Source: Streptomyces venezuelae (GTDB lineage Bacteria > Actinomycetota > Actinomycetes > Streptomycetales > Streptomycetaceae). From it: a DNA stretch of 64,000 nucleotides. How positions within the stretch are numbered: position 1 is the stretch's first letter; the number at the start of each line of letters is the position of its first letter. This document shows, piece after piece, positions 39,074 to 48,264 of this stretch. The position numbers and the translations under genes are program-made. The stretch spans positions 1,488,001 through 1,552,000 of the forward strand of contig NZ_CP029194.1 in the NCBI RefSeq assembly GCF_008642375.1, read 5' to 3'. The notes under the pieces were generated by a model. That model searched no databases. It was not told the DNA's origin and saw only the letters and a program-made list of their open reading frames with translations.

Positions 39074-40045
39074 TCAGGCGGTGGGGACGTGGAAGCGGCG
39101 GCGGTACTCCGCCGGGGCGGTGCCGAGCGCCTTGACGAAGGCCCGGCGCATCGACTCCGGGGTGCCGTAGCCGGAGGCGCGGGAGACCTCCTCGACGCCG
39201 CGTGACGTCTCCTCCAGGAGGCGGCGGGCGTGTTCGAGCCGGACCAGGTCGACGTAGCGGCCCGGCGTCGTGCCCGTCTCGGCCTGGAAGGCGCGGGCGA
39301 AGTGGCGGGGCGAGAGCCGGGCGCGGGCGGCGAGGGCCTCGACGGAGAGGTCGCCGCCGGGGTGCTCGGCGATCCACTGCTGGAGGTCGCGCAGCGGCTC
39401 CCGGTGTGCGGTCTGGGCGGACAGCTGGACGCTGAACTGGGCCTGGTTGCCCGGGCGGCGCAGGAAGACGACCAGGTGGCGGGCGACGGCGAGGGCGACG
39501 TCCCGGCCGAGGTCCTCCTCGACGAGGGCGAGCGCGAGGTCGATGCCGGCGGTGACACCGGCGGAGGTGGAGAGGCGGCCGTCCCGGACGAAGATGGGGT
39601 CCGGGTCGACATCGACCTCCGGATAGCGGCGGGCGAGGTGGTCGCAGGCGATCCAGTGGGTCGTCACCCGGTGCCCGTCGAGGAGTCCGGCCTCGGCGAG
39701 GAGCAGCGCCCCGGTGCAGACGGAGACCAGGCGTCCGGCGCTCGGGGCGTGGATGCGCAGCCAGTCGACCAGGGCCGGGTCGGGCGTCCGGGTGCCCTCG
39801 CCGCCGGGGACGACGAGGGTGTGCGGCGGGCCGTCGGCGACCGCCTCTTCGAGGGTGGTGTCGGGGAGCAGACGCAGTCCGCTGTGGGTACGGACCGGGC
39901 CGCCGTCCAGGGAGGCGGTCCGGAGGGTGTACGCGGCCGGGTCGCCGGCGGCGCGGCCGGCACCGGCAAACACCTCGAAGGGACCGGTGACGTCGAGGCT
40001 CTGCACGTCGTCGAAGAGGACGACGAGAACGGGTCGCTGCGTCAT
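39074..40045 (-). CDS. GlxA family transcriptional regulator (DJ-1 + AraC)
   Basis: The 323-residue regulator has residues 1-190 as a DJ-1/PfpI domain with VSVCTGALLLAEAGLLDG, and 215-320 as an AraC double helix-turn-helix (LSVEALAARARLSPRHFARAF; SRASGYGTPESMRRAFVKALG). It is likely to control the DJ-1 gene behind it; the two paralogous DJ-1 domains suggest duplication. ATG at 40045 is followed by RPVLVVLFDDVQSLDVTGPF, typical of the family. The domain probably binds a ligand rather than acting as an enzyme. Confidence 0.9.
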   Translation of the reverse strand: MTQRPVLVVLFDDVQSLDVTGPFEVFAGAGRAAGDPAAYTLRTASLDGGPVRTHSGLRLLPDTTLEEAVADGPPHTLVVPGGEGTRTPDPALVDWLRIHAPSAGRLVSVCTGALLLAEAGLLDGHRVTTHWIACDHLARRYPEVDVDPDPIFVRDGRLSTSAGVTAGIDLALALVEEDLGRDVALAVARHLVVFLRRPGNQAQFSVQLSAQTAHREPLRDLQQWIAEHPGGDLSVEALAARARLSPRHFARAFQAETGTTPGRYVDLVRLEHARRLLEETSRGVEEVSRASGYGTPESMRRAFVKALGTAPAEYRRRFHVPTA

Positions 40046-40156
40046 TGCTCCATCCTTGGCCGCCCCCGCGGTGTCCGCAACGACGCAGATCCCACCTTTT
40101 CTGCCATCGGAGGCAGGGCCTGGCCCGCGGTCCCCCCTGTCCGACTGTTCCCGTCG

Positions 40157-40172
40157 TACCGACCAGTCGGTA
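40157..40172. promoter_or_regulatory. TetR-type palindrome upstream of the SCO6745-family gene
   Basis: TACCGACCAGTCGGTA has 7-bp arms around a 2-base centre, 11 bases before the ATG at 40184. It closely resembles the TACCGACCNGTCGGTA-like boxes of TetR repressors. No TetR gene is next to it. Confidence 0.5.
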
Positions 40173-40183
40173 ACCTTCGGTCC

Positions 40184-41050
40184 ATGACGACTGCCCTGCC
40201 GCCGCGCGCCGGACGCCGCTGCCACAACGCCCTCAACCCGTTGCACTCCACGCTCTACTTCTCGCCCGACCTGGACCGCGAGTTCAGTGCCCTCGGCTTC
40301 ACCGACCAGAGCGCGATGCGGCTCGCCGCACGGAGCGCCGCGCTCGGCGCGGTGGGCGCGGGCACGGTCGCCGCGACCTTCTACAACTACAACCACGAAC
40401 TGCTCGCCCGGCACCTCCCCGCCGTCTGGGACATCGCCTCCCCCGCCGACGTCCTGGCCGCGCGGCTGCGCACCGTCGACGCGACCCTGCGCCGGCTCCT
40501 GGGCGAGGACACCGTCTCCTCCCCGGAGATGGCCGAGGCCGCGATGCTCGCCCTGCGCGCCACGGAGGCCTGCACCCGGCACGCCCGGCCGCTCTACTCG
40601 GCCCATGCCGACCTGCCCGTGCCGGAGGCCCCCCACCTCGCCTACTGGTACGCCGCCACCCTGCTGCGCGAGCACCGGGGCGACGGCCACCTCGCGGCGC
40701 TGCTCACGGTCGGACTCGACCCCGTCGAAGCCCTCGTCTCGCACACCGCCACCGGCAAGGGCATGGCCCCGCGCTGGGTGCTCGGCTCGCGCGGCTGGAA
40801 GCGCGCCGACTGGGAGGCGGCGACGGAGCGGCTCCGCGGCCGGGGGCTCCTCGACGCCGAGGGCGAGCTCACCGAGGCGGGTACGGCGCTCCGCGGCGAG
40901 CTGGAGGAGCGGACCGACCTGCTGGACGCCGCCCCGTACGAGCACCTCGGCGCGACCGGGGTCGAGCGGCTCACCGAGCTGGGGCGCGGCTTCCTGGTGA
41001 CGGCGGCGGTCGCCGGCGCCTTCCCCCCGGACCTCGTCGGCAAGGGCTGA
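40184..41050 (+). CDS. SCO6745 family protein
   Basis: The 288-residue soluble protein is of the actinobacterial SCO6745 family: GRRCHNALNPLHSTLYFSPD start, FYNYNHELLARHLPAVWD, and a C-terminal part with winged-helix-like spacing (WKRADWEAATERLRGRGLLD, GELTEAGTALRGELEERTD) resembling MarR-type helices. Function is unknown; the winged-helix segment gives it a possible regulatory or binding role. A TetR-type box lies just upstream. About 130 bases separate it from tex on the same strand. Confidence 0.85.
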   Translation: MTTALPPRAGRRCHNALNPLHSTLYFSPDLDREFSALGFTDQSAMRLAARSAALGAVGAGTVAATFYNYNHELLARHLPAVWDIASPADVLAARLRTVDATLRRLLGEDTVSSPEMAEAAMLALRATEACTRHARPLYSAHADLPVPEAPHLAYWYAATLLREHRGDGHLAALLTVGLDPVEALVSHTATGKGMAPRWVLGSRGWKRADWEAATERLRGRGLLDAEGELTEAGTALRGELEERTDLLDAAPYEHLGATGVERLTELGRGFLVTAAVAGAFPPDLVGKG

Positions 41051-41180
41051 TCAAGCGCCTGACGAGGGCCTGTCGAGGGCGCGGGGACGCGCGCGGGACG
41101 GGTCGGTTGCCGCATGCGGGTGACCGACCCGGCACAATGCACTCGCAAGCTTGAGGCACGAGAAGGCGAGTCGGGACACC

Positions 41181-43649
41181 GTGACGACGTCCATCGAAGC
41201 AAGGATCGCCGAGGAACTCGGCGTACGCGAGCGACAGGTGAAGGCGGCCGTCGAGCTGCTCGACGGCGGTTCGACCGTGCCGTTCATCGCGCGCTACCGC
41301 AAGGAAGCGACCGAGATGCTCGACGACGCGCAGCTCCGCACCCTGGAGGAGCGGCTGCGCTATCTGCGCGAGCTGGAGGACCGCCGGGCGGCGATCCTCG
41401 ACTCGGTACGCGAGCAGGGCAAGCTGACGGAGGAGCTCGAGGCCCGGATCCGGGCCGCCGACACCAAGGCGCGTCTGGAGGACATCTACCTGCCCTTCAA
41501 GCCGAAGCGCAGGACGAAGGCCCAGATCGCCCGCGAGGCCGGTCTGACGCCGCTGGCGGAGGGGCTGCTCAGCGACCCCTCGGTGGAGCCGACGGCCGCC
41601 GCGGCCGCCTTCGTGGACGCGGACAAGGGCGTCGCGGACGCCGCCGCCGCCCTGGAGGGCGCGCGGGCGATCCTCACCGAGAAGTTCTCCGAGGACGCCG
41701 ACCTCATCGGCGAGCTGCGCGAGCGCATGTGGAGCCGGGGCCGGCTGGTCGCCAAGGTCCGAGAGGGGCACGGCGACGGCAAAGAGGGGCCCGGGTCGAA
41801 GTTCGCCGACTACTTCGACTTCGCCGAGCCGTTCACCGCGCTGCCCTCGCACCGGGTGCTCGCCATGCTGCGTGGCGAGAAGGAGGACGTGCTCAGCCTG
41901 GACCTCGAACCGGAGGAGCCGTCCGAGACGCCCGGCCCGTCCTCGTACGAAGGGATCGTCGCGCACCGCTTCGGCGTGGCCGACCGGGGGCGCCCCGGCG
42001 ACAAGTGGCTCCAGGACACGGTCCGCTGGGCCTGGCGGACCCGCATCCTGGTCCACCTCGGGATCGACCTGCGGCTGCGGCTGCGGACGGCCGCCGAGGA
42101 CGAGGCCGTCCGCGTCTTCGCGGCCAACCTCCGCGACCTGCTGCTCGCCGCGCCGGCCGGCACGCGGGCCACGCTCGGCCTCGACCCCGGTTTCCGTACG
42201 GGTGTGAAGGTCGCCGTCGTCGACGCGACCGGCAAGGTCGTGGCCACCGACACGATCTACCCGCACGTCCCCGCCAACAAGTGGGACCAGGCTCTCGACA
42301 AGCTGGCGCGCCTCGCGAAGCAGCACGCGGTCGAGCTGGTCGCGATCGGCAACGGCACGGCCTCCCGGGAGACCGACAAGCTGGCGGCCGAACTCCTCGC
42401 CAAGCACCCCGAGTTGAACCTGACGAAGGTGATGGTCTCGGAGGCCGGCGCATCGGTCTACTCGGCCTCGGCCTTCGCCTCGCAGGAACTCCCCGATCTC
42501 GACGTGTCGTTGCGCGGCGCCGTGTCGATCGCGCGGCGGCTCCAGGACCCGCTGGCGGAGCTCGTGAAGATCGACCCGAAGTCGATCGGCGTCGGCCAGT
42601 ACCAGCACGACCTGGCCGAGGTGAAGCTCTCGCGCTCGCTGGACGCCGTGGTCGAGGACTGTGTGAACGGCGTCGGTGTCGACGTCAACACCGCCTCCAC
42701 GCCGCTGCTTTCGCGGGTCTCCGGCATCAGCTCGGGCCTCGCGGAGAACATCGTCGCGCACCGGGACGCCAACGGCCCCTTCCGCTCCCGCAAGGCGCTC
42801 AAGGACGTGGCCCGGCTCGGCCCGAAGGCGTACGAGCAGTGCGCCGGCTTCCTGCGCATCCGGGGCGGCGACGACCCGCTCGACTCCTCCTCCGTGCACC
42901 CGGAGGCCTATCCGGTGGTGCGCCGGATGGCGAAGTCGACCGGCGGCCAGGTCGCCGCGCTGATCGGTGACACGGGCACCCTGCGCTCGCTGCGCGCCGA
43001 CGACTTCGTCGACGAGACCTTCGGTCTGCCGACGGTGACGGACATCCTGCGCGAGCTGGAGAAGCCCGGCCGCGACCCCCGCCCGGCGTTCAAGACGGCC
43101 ACCTTCAAGGAGGGCGTCGAGAAGATCGGCGACCTGGCCTCGGGGATGATCCTGGAGGGGGTCGTCACGAACGTGGCCGCCTTCGGGGCGTTCGTCGACA
43201 TCGGTGTGCACCAGGACGGTCTGGTGCACGTCTCCGCGATGTCGAGGACCTTCGTCAAGGACCCGCGCGATGTCGTGAAGCCCGGTGACGTGGTCAAGGT
43301 CAAGGTCATGGACGTGGACATCCCGCGCAAGCGGATCTCCCTGACCCTGCGCCTGGACGACGAGGCGGGCGCGGACACACAGGGCGGCGCGCCCAGGCGT
43401 GGCGAGCGGGGCGACCGGGGCGGCGACCGCGCCGACCGTGGCGGCCGTCCGCCGCAGCAGCGGCAGGGCGGCGGAGCCGGTGGCGGCGGTGGCGGCGGTG
43501 GCGGCGGTGGCCGCCGGAGCGAGCGCGGCGGCCGGGACGACCGGGGCGGTCGCGACCGCTCGTCGGCCCCTGCGCCGGGCAACAGCGCGATGGCGGACGC
43601 CCTGCGCAAGGCCGGCCTCCTCGGCGAGGGCGGCGGCAAGCGCACGTAG
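41181..43649 (+). CDS. tex: Tex family RNA-binding/transcription accessory protein
   Basis: The 822-residue protein has the N-terminal Tex helical region (STVPFIARYRKEATEMLDD), a YqgF/RNase H-like domain (LGLDPGFRTGVKVAVVDATG), helix-hairpin-helix repeats (YSASAFASQELP; VNTASTPLLSRVSGIS) and an S1 RNA-binding domain (GMILEGVVTNVAAFGAFVDIGVHQDGLVHVS, in parts). The C-terminus is an RGG/Gly-rich disordered tail (about 70 residues with a run of Gly), longer than in E. coli Tex. GTG at 41181 gives the usual N-terminus; an ATG at 41151 is less likely. A 20-bp hairpin terminator follows. Confidence 0.95.
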   Translation: MTTSIEARIAEELGVRERQVKAAVELLDGGSTVPFIARYRKEATEMLDDAQLRTLEERLRYLRELEDRRAAILDSVREQGKLTEELEARIRAADTKARLEDIYLPFKPKRRTKAQIAREAGLTPLAEGLLSDPSVEPTAAAAAFVDADKGVADAAAALEGARAILTEKFSEDADLIGELRERMWSRGRLVAKVREGHGDGKEGPGSKFADYFDFAEPFTALPSHRVLAMLRGEKEDVLSLDLEPEEPSETPGPSSYEGIVAHRFGVADRGRPGDKWLQDTVRWAWRTRILVHLGIDLRLRLRTAAEDEAVRVFAANLRDLLLAAPAGTRATLGLDPGFRTGVKVAVVDATGKVVATDTIYPHVPANKWDQALDKLARLAKQHAVELVAIGNGTASRETDKLAAELLAKHPELNLTKVMVSEAGASVYSASAFASQELPDLDVSLRGAVSIARRLQDPLAELVKIDPKSIGVGQYQHDLAEVKLSRSLDAVVEDCVNGVGVDVNTASTPLLSRVSGISSGLAENIVAHRDANGPFRSRKALKDVARLGPKAYEQCAGFLRIRGGDDPLDSSSVHPEAYPVVRRMAKSTGGQVAALIGDTGTLRSLRADDFVDETFGLPTVTDILRELEKPGRDPRPAFKTATFKEGVEKIGDLASGMILEGVVTNVAAFGAFVDIGVHQDGLVHVSAMSRTFVKDPRDVVKPGDVVKVKVMDVDIPRKRISLTLRLDDEAGADTQGGAPRRGERGDRGGDRADRGGRPPQQRQGGGAGGGGGGGGGGGRRSERGGRDDRGGRDRSSAPAPGNSAMADALRKAGLLGEGGGKRT

Positions 43650-43673
43650 GACCGGTCCGGACGCGCTCCGGTG

Positions 43674-43718
43674 CATGCCCGAGGCCGCGACCCATGTCGG
43701 GTCGCGGCCTCGGGCATG
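43674..43718. terminator. Bidirectional hairpin terminator after tex
   Basis: Perfect 20-bp stem (43674-43693 with 43699-43718), 5-base loop ATGTC, between the convergent tex and HEAT-like genes. Confidence 0.88.
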
Positions 43719-43742
43719 ACGTCACACCTCGACGTCACATCT

Positions 43743-44144
43743 CTACGGCACGAAGCGCAGTGCCCACTCGGCGCGGTTGGCGACGGAGAGGTCGTCGTCC
43801 TCCGTCAGGGGCCGCAGGACGGCGGCGGCCGACTTCGGGTCCGCCTGGACCAGATCGACGATCTCGGCGGCCAGGCCGTCCTGGTCGTCGCCGAGGTCGA
43901 CCGCCGAGGCGCGGATCAGGGTCGGGAGGGCGTCCGGGCCGCCGATGGCCGCGAGGACCCCGCCGAGGAGCTCACGGGCGTAGGCGTTCCGGTCGGTGAG
44001 GGCGCGGTCCAGCTCCGCCTGGAGGCGGGGCAGGAGACCGGCGTCGCCCGAGGCGGCGATCTCGTCGGCGAGGTCGATCGTCTCGTCGACGTCCGCGTCG
44101 AGATCGTCCAGCATCGCGGTCAGCCGGGTCAGTAGGTCGGTCAT
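43743..44144 (-). CDS. Small HEAT-repeat-like protein
   Basis: The 133-residue acidic, all-helical protein shows two or three HEAT/Armadillo-like units (YARELLGGVLAAIGGPDALPTLI; SAAAVLRPLTEDDDLSVANRAEWALRFV). No enzyme motif is present. ATG at 44144 overlaps the stop of the ComB-like gene (ATGA), so the two are translated together. It may act as a partner or scaffold, and nothing else in the sequence tells its role. Confidence 0.75.
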   Translation of the reverse strand: MTDLLTRLTAMLDDLDADVDETIDLADEIAASGDAGLLPRLQAELDRALTDRNAYARELLGGVLAAIGGPDALPTLIRASAVDLGDDQDGLAAEIVDLVQADPKSAAAVLRPLTEDDDLSVANRAEWALRFVP

Positions 44145-44875
44145 GGTGCTGCTGCCTCCTGGAATGCACCGTCCACGAGGACGGGGACGGTCGTCGAGCT
44201 GTCGGTCTCGGCGGCCACGGCCACGTCCTGCGGAAAGCCGTACTCGTACAGTTCACGGCCCGAGTCGCAGCCGTGCAAGGCGGCGACCGGGTCCTCGGTC
44301 GCCGTCCACAACGTGGCCGCCGCGCTCGCCTCCGGGGTCGGGGTGCCCGTACCCGCGAGGGCGGAGAGCACCGCTCCCGCGCCCAGCAGGTCTTCGAGCG
44401 CGGGGCGCAGCGAGCCGTCGGGCCACCGCTCGCCGGAGGCGATGACGGCGAGCGGGCGGTCGGCGGAGCCGTACCCCCGGTCGGCGAGCCAGTCGGCGAC
44501 GGCCGCGCGGTTGCGCAGGGAGGCGGCGACGACGGTCGCGCCGTACCCCGCGGCCTCCGCCGCGATCGTGGAGCCGTTCGGGGAGGGCAGGACGAGCCGC
44601 GGCGGCATCGGCGCGGCGCGCAGGGCGGCCGGGGAGAGCGTCCAGGGGTGGTCGGGCGTCGCTTCCCGGCGGCCGACGGCGAGGGTCGCCCCGACCCGCT
44701 CCGCGTACGCGGCGGCCGTGGCGTCCCGCCAGCGGTACGGGTGGACGGCCGCGCCGGCCTCGACGGCGACGCCGACGGAGGTGGTGAAGGAGAGGACGTC
44801 GACCACGACGACGCAGGAGGCCGCCCGGGCGAGGGCCCGTGCCTCGACGGGCCCCCAGCCGAAGGAGATCGTCAT
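44141..44875 (-). CDS. 2-phosphosulfolactate phosphatase family protein (ComB-like)
   Basis: The 244-residue protein is of the ComB fold, with VVVVDVLSFTTSVGVAVEAGA, LSPAALRAAPMPPRLVLPSPNGSTI and LAVIASGERWPDGSLRPALEDLLGAG. True ComB makes sulfolactate in coenzyme M synthesis, but no other coenzyme M gene (comA, comC) is in this window, and Streptomyces is not known to make the cofactor, so another phospho-substrate is likely. Its 10-base spacing after the ABC-F gene suggests co-transcription. Confidence 0.85.
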   Translation of the reverse strand: MTISFGWGPVEARALARAASCVVVVDVLSFTTSVGVAVEAGAAVHPYRWRDATAAAYAERVGATLAVGRREATPDHPWTLSPAALRAAPMPPRLVLPSPNGSTIAAEAAGYGATVVAASLRNRAAVADWLADRGYGSADRPLAVIASGERWPDGSLRPALEDLLGAGAVLSALAGTGTPTPEASAAATLWTATEDPVAALHGCDSGRELYEYGFPQDVAVAAETDSSTTVPVLVDGAFQEAAAP

Positions 44876-44885
44876 GCGGTCGCCA

Positions 44886-46523
44886 TCAGAGCTCGGTCAC
44901 CTTGCCGTCGGCGACCTCGATGCGGCGGGTCGTGCGGACGGCGTCGAGCATGCGCCGGTCGTGGGTGACCAGGAGCAGGGTGCCGGTGTACGAGTCGAGG
45001 GCGGACTCCAGCTGCTCGATGGCCGGCAGGTCCAGGTGGTTGGTCGGCTCGTCGAGCACGAGCAGGTTCACGCCCCGGCCCTGGAGCAGCGCCAGCGCGG
45101 CGCGGGTCCGCTCGCCCGGGGAGAGCGTGGTCGCGGGCCGCAGGACGTGCTCCGCCTTCAGGCCGAACTTGGCGAGCAGGGTGCGGACCTCGGCGGGCTC
45201 GGTGTCGGGCACGGCCGCGCAGAACGCCTCCAGGAGCGTCTCGGTGCCGTGGAAGAGCTTGCGGGCCTGGTCGACCTCGCCGACGACGACGCCCGAGCCG
45301 ACGACCGTGTCGCCGGAGTCCAGCGGGAGGCGGCCGAGCAGGGCGGCGAGCAGCGTCGACTTCCCGGCGCCGTTGGCGCCGGTGACGGCGACGCGGTCCG
45401 CCCAGTCGATCTGGAGCGTGACGGGACCGAAGGCGAAGTCGCCGCGGCGCACCTCGGCCTCGCGCAGGGTCGCCACGACCGAGCCGGAGCGCGGGGCGGA
45501 GGCGATCTCCATGCGCAGCTCCCACTCCTTGCGGGGCTCCTCGACGACGTCGAGACGTTCGATCATGCGCTGGGTCTGCCGGGCCTTGGCGGCCTGCTTC
45601 TCGCTGGCCTCGCTGCGGGCGTTGCGGCCGAGCTTGTCGCCGTCGGTGGCCTTGCGGCGGGCGTTCTTGACGCCCTGGGCCATCCAGGACCGCTGCATGT
45701 GGCCGCGCGCTTCGAGAGCGGCCTTCCTGCCCGCGTACTCCTCGAAGTCCTCGCGGGCGTGCCGCCGGGCCCTGTCGCGCTCGTCGAGGTACGCGTCGTA
45801 ACCGCCGCCGTAGAGGGTGATCTGCTGCTGGGCCAGGTCGAGTTCGAGGACCTTGGTGACGGTACGGGTGAGGAACTCGCGGTCGTGGCTGATGACGACC
45901 GTCCCGGCGCGCAGCCCCTTCACGAAGGCCTCGAGACGCTCCAGACCGTCGAGGTCCAGGTCGTTGGTGGGCTCGTCGAGGAGGAAGACGTCGTAGCGGG
46001 AGAGGAGGAGCGAGGCGAGGCCGGCGCGGGCGGCCTGGCCGCCGGAGAGCGAGGTCATCGGCTGGTCGAGGCCGACGGTGAGGCCGAGGGAGCCGGCGAC
46101 CTCCTCGGCGCGCTCGTCGAGATCGGCGCCGCCGAGGTTCAGCCAGCGCTCCAGCGTCGTCGCGTACGCGTCGTCGGCGCCGGGCGTGCCGTCGACGAGG
46201 CCCTGGGTGGCCTCGTCCATGGCGGTCTGGGCGGCGAGGACGCCGGTGCGGCGGGCCAGGAACTCGCGCACGGTCTCGCCTGCGCGCCGCTCGGGCTCCT
46301 GCGGGAGGTGGCCGACGCTCGCGGTGGGCGGGGAGAGCCGCAGCTCGCCCTCCTCCGGGGTGTCGAGCCCGGCGAGGAGCCGGAGCAGCGTCGACTTCCC
46401 GGCGCCGTTGACGCCGACGAGGCCGATGACGTCACCGGGGGCGACGACGAGGTCGAGCCCGGCGAAGAGGGTGCGTTCGCCGTGGCCGGCGGCGAGGTCC
46501 TTGGCGACGAGGGTTGCAGTCAT
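44886..46523 (-). CDS. ABC-F family ATPase
   Basis: The 545-residue protein has two ABC domains joined by a basic linker and no membrane segment: GLVGVNGAGKSTLLRLL and VAVTGANGAGKSTLLAALL (Walker A), LSGGQAARAGLA and LSPGERTRAALALLQ (signatures), and LLDEPTNDLDLDGL and LVLDEPTNHLDLPAI (Walker B). The linker after the first domain (DRARRHAREDFEEYAGRKAA, KARRKATDGD) fits ribosome-binding ABC-F proteins. These act at the ribosomal E-site in translation or antibiotic protection. Resistance versus housekeeping cannot be told. ATG at 46523 is preceded by a weak site. Confidence 0.9.
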   Translation of the reverse strand: MTATLVAKDLAAGHGERTLFAGLDLVVAPGDVIGLVGVNGAGKSTLLRLLAGLDTPEEGELRLSPPTASVGHLPQEPERRAGETVREFLARRTGVLAAQTAMDEATQGLVDGTPGADDAYATTLERWLNLGGADLDERAEEVAGSLGLTVGLDQPMTSLSGGQAARAGLASLLLSRYDVFLLDEPTNDLDLDGLERLEAFVKGLRAGTVVISHDREFLTRTVTKVLELDLAQQQITLYGGGYDAYLDERDRARRHAREDFEEYAGRKAALEARGHMQRSWMAQGVKNARRKATDGDKLGRNARSEASEKQAAKARQTQRMIERLDVVEEPRKEWELRMEIASAPRSGSVVATLREAEVRRGDFAFGPVTLQIDWADRVAVTGANGAGKSTLLAALLGRLPLDSGDTVVGSGVVVGEVDQARKLFHGTETLLEAFCAAVPDTEPAEVRTLLAKFGLKAEHVLRPATTLSPGERTRAALALLQGRGVNLLVLDEPTNHLDLPAIEQLESALDSYTGTLLLVTHDRRMLDAVRTTRRIEVADGKVTEL

Positions 46524-46559
46524 GAGGGTACGAATCCTAGGCGACGGCGCGGGGCGCGG

Positions 46560-46600
46560 ATCCGCCCGCCCGGCACGGCACCGGCCGGCACGGCACCGGC
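46560..46600. repeat. Short direct repeat GGCACGGCACCGGCC
   Basis: Two adjacent copies of a 15-base GC-rich unit followed by overlapping GTACGGC palindromes between the ABC-F gene and the next CDS. This is probably part of the promoter region or replication slippage; no gene is seen. Confidence 0.5.
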
Positions 46601-46681
46601 CGTACGGCACGGGGCCGTACGGCCCCGGGCGCGACGCTCGGGTGCTCCGGTGATCCGGGGGTGGGGTGCCTCGGCGTTCTG

Positions 46682-47140
46682 TCAGGCCGCGGCGAGCCGT
46701 CCGTCCTCGGGTTCGACCGTCGCGCCGCCGAGGAGGCGGAGCAGGACCGCACGGTAGGTGTCGCCGTGGAAGCGGTACGGGCCGACGCCGGGGTAGCCGT
46801 CGCGGTCCAGGTCGACGGGGTCGGCGAGGCCGCCGGTCTGCCAGGCGAAGTCGCGCCAGACGACGTCCTCGCCGTCGTGTTCGACGACCGCGGTGACGGC
46901 GCCGCAGCCGGGGTCCTCGCAGTCGGGACAGGAGTGGACGATCCGGCGACCGGTGGCGTGGAGCAGCGTGCGGACCGAGTCGGCCCGGAGCGCGGGCGGG
47001 AGGTCCGAGGCCAGGGGCGAGACGGCGTCGACGCCGTCGACCTCGTCGAGCCGGTGGAGCAGGGGCCTGCCGTCGACCACGAGATCGGGGGTGTCGCGGT
47101 GAGGGCCGGTGAGGTCGAGAGTGGTGTACGCGGACGGCAT
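46682..47140 (-). CDS. Hypothetical cytoplasmic protein with CPDCxxPGCG motif
   Basis: The 152-residue soluble protein has one cysteine cluster, HSCPDCEDPGCGAVTAVVEHD, that could bind zinc, then a WRDFAWQTGG...PYRFHGDTYRAVLLRLLGG stretch. I do not recognise the family. ATG at 47140 is 82 bases from the divergent oxidase start, so they share a control region. The coding pattern is strong (high GC at third positions, no frame breaks). Confidence 0.7.
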   Translation of the reverse strand: MPSAYTTLDLTGPHRDTPDLVVDGRPLLHRLDEVDGVDAVSPLASDLPPALRADSVRTLLHATGRRIVHSCPDCEDPGCGAVTAVVEHDGEDVVWRDFAWQTGGLADPVDLDRDGYPGVGPYRFHGDTYRAVLLRLLGGATVEPEDGRLAAA

Positions 47141-47222
47141 GCCTGAAGTATTTCGCCGGCCCCGGTCCCGTTCCATGGCTGTGCGGTCCCGGAAATGTCC
47201 CGGTCCCGGTACGGTCCCCGCC

Positions 47223-48179
47223 ATGGACAGCGACGTGATCGTGGTGGGCGGCGGAGTCGTCGGGCTGACGACGGCGGTGACCCTGGCGGAGCGCGGACTG
47301 CGCGTGCGGGTCTGGTCGCGGGACGGCGTGACGGCGACGACCTCGGCCGTGGCGGGTGCCCTGTGGTGGCCGTACCGGATCGAGCCGGCGGCGGAGGCCG
47401 GGGCCTGGGCGCTCGCCTCGCTCCGGGTGTACGGGGAGCTGGCCGCCGATCCGGAGCGGACAGGGGTGCGGTGGGTGGCCGGGGTCCACGCGGACACCGT
47501 CCTGGATTCACTGGGCCCGTGGGCGAAGGAGGTCCCGGGCCTGCGGCAGCTGGCTCCGGAGGAGGTGCCGGGGCCGTACGGCACGGGGCTCGCGGCGCGG
47601 CTCCCGCTCATCGACATGCCGGTCCACCTGGCGTGGCTGCGGGCCCGGTTCGAGGCCTCGGGCGGAGTCTTCGAGCGGCGTACGGTCACGGGGTTCGGGG
47701 AGGCGGCGGCGCGGGGGCGGGTGGTCGTGGACTGCACGGGGCTCGGCGCGCGGGAGCTCGTACCGGACGCCGGGCTGCTGCCGGTGCGGGGGCAGTTGGT
47801 GCTCGTGGAGAACCCGGGCGTCGAGGAGTGGTTCACAGCGGCGGACGAGGGGGCGGGCGAGACGACGTACTTCTTCCCGCAGCCGGGGCGGCTGGTGCTC
47901 GGCGGGACGGCCGAGGAGGGGTCGGAGCGGCTCGATGCCGACCCGGCGACCGCGGCGGCGATCGTCGCGCGGTGCGCGCGGGTGCGGCCGGAGATCGCGG
48001 GGGCGCGGGTGCTCGGTCACCGGGTGGGCCTGCGGCCGGCGCGGGCGGGTGGTGTCCGGATCGAGGCGGTGCCGCTGCCGGGCGGCGGGCGCCTGGTGCA
48101 CCACTACGGGCACGGGGGCGCGGGCGTGACGGTCGCCTGGGGATGCGCGGAGCGGGCCGCGGAACTGGTGGCCGGCTGA
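47223..48179 (+). CDS. FAD-dependent oxidoreductase, D-amino acid oxidase-like
   Basis: The 318-residue enzyme has the FAD motif VIVVGGGVVGLTTAVTLAERG (in parts) at the N-terminus, ATTSAVAGALWWPYRIEP, VVVDCTGLGARELVP, and the C-terminal GLRPARAGGVRIEAVP and HYGHGGAGVTVAWGCA segments matching D-amino acid oxidases (Arg and Tyr for the substrate carboxylate). Length fits (about 320-340). ATG at 47223 gives the expected start. The probable reaction is oxidative deamination of D-amino acids. A hairpin terminator lies between it and the convergent small secreted protein. Confidence 0.9.
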   Translation: MDSDVIVVGGGVVGLTTAVTLAERGLRVRVWSRDGVTATTSAVAGALWWPYRIEPAAEAGAWALASLRVYGELAADPERTGVRWVAGVHADTVLDSLGPWAKEVPGLRQLAPEEVPGPYGTGLAARLPLIDMPVHLAWLRARFEASGGVFERRTVTGFGEAAARGRVVVDCTGLGARELVPDAGLLPVRGQLVLVENPGVEEWFTAADEGAGETTYFFPQPGRLVLGGTAEEGSERLDADPATAAAIVARCARVRPEIAGARVLGHRVGLRPARAGGVRIEAVPLPGGGRLVHHYGHGGAGVTVAWGCAERAAELVAG

Positions 48180-48215
48180 CGCGCGCGGGGCGTGCGTGAG
48201 GTCCGGGGAACGGCC

Positions 48216-48256
48216 GCGGGGCGGGTGCGGTCCTTTTCGGACAGCACCCGCCCCGC
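48216..48256. terminator. Bidirectional hairpin terminator
   Basis: Perfect 13-bp stem (48216-48228 with 48244-48256); the loop holds a further GTCC/GGAC pairing. It lies between the convergent oxidase and small secreted protein genes. Confidence 0.85.
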
Positions 48257-48264
48257 GCGAGCCG

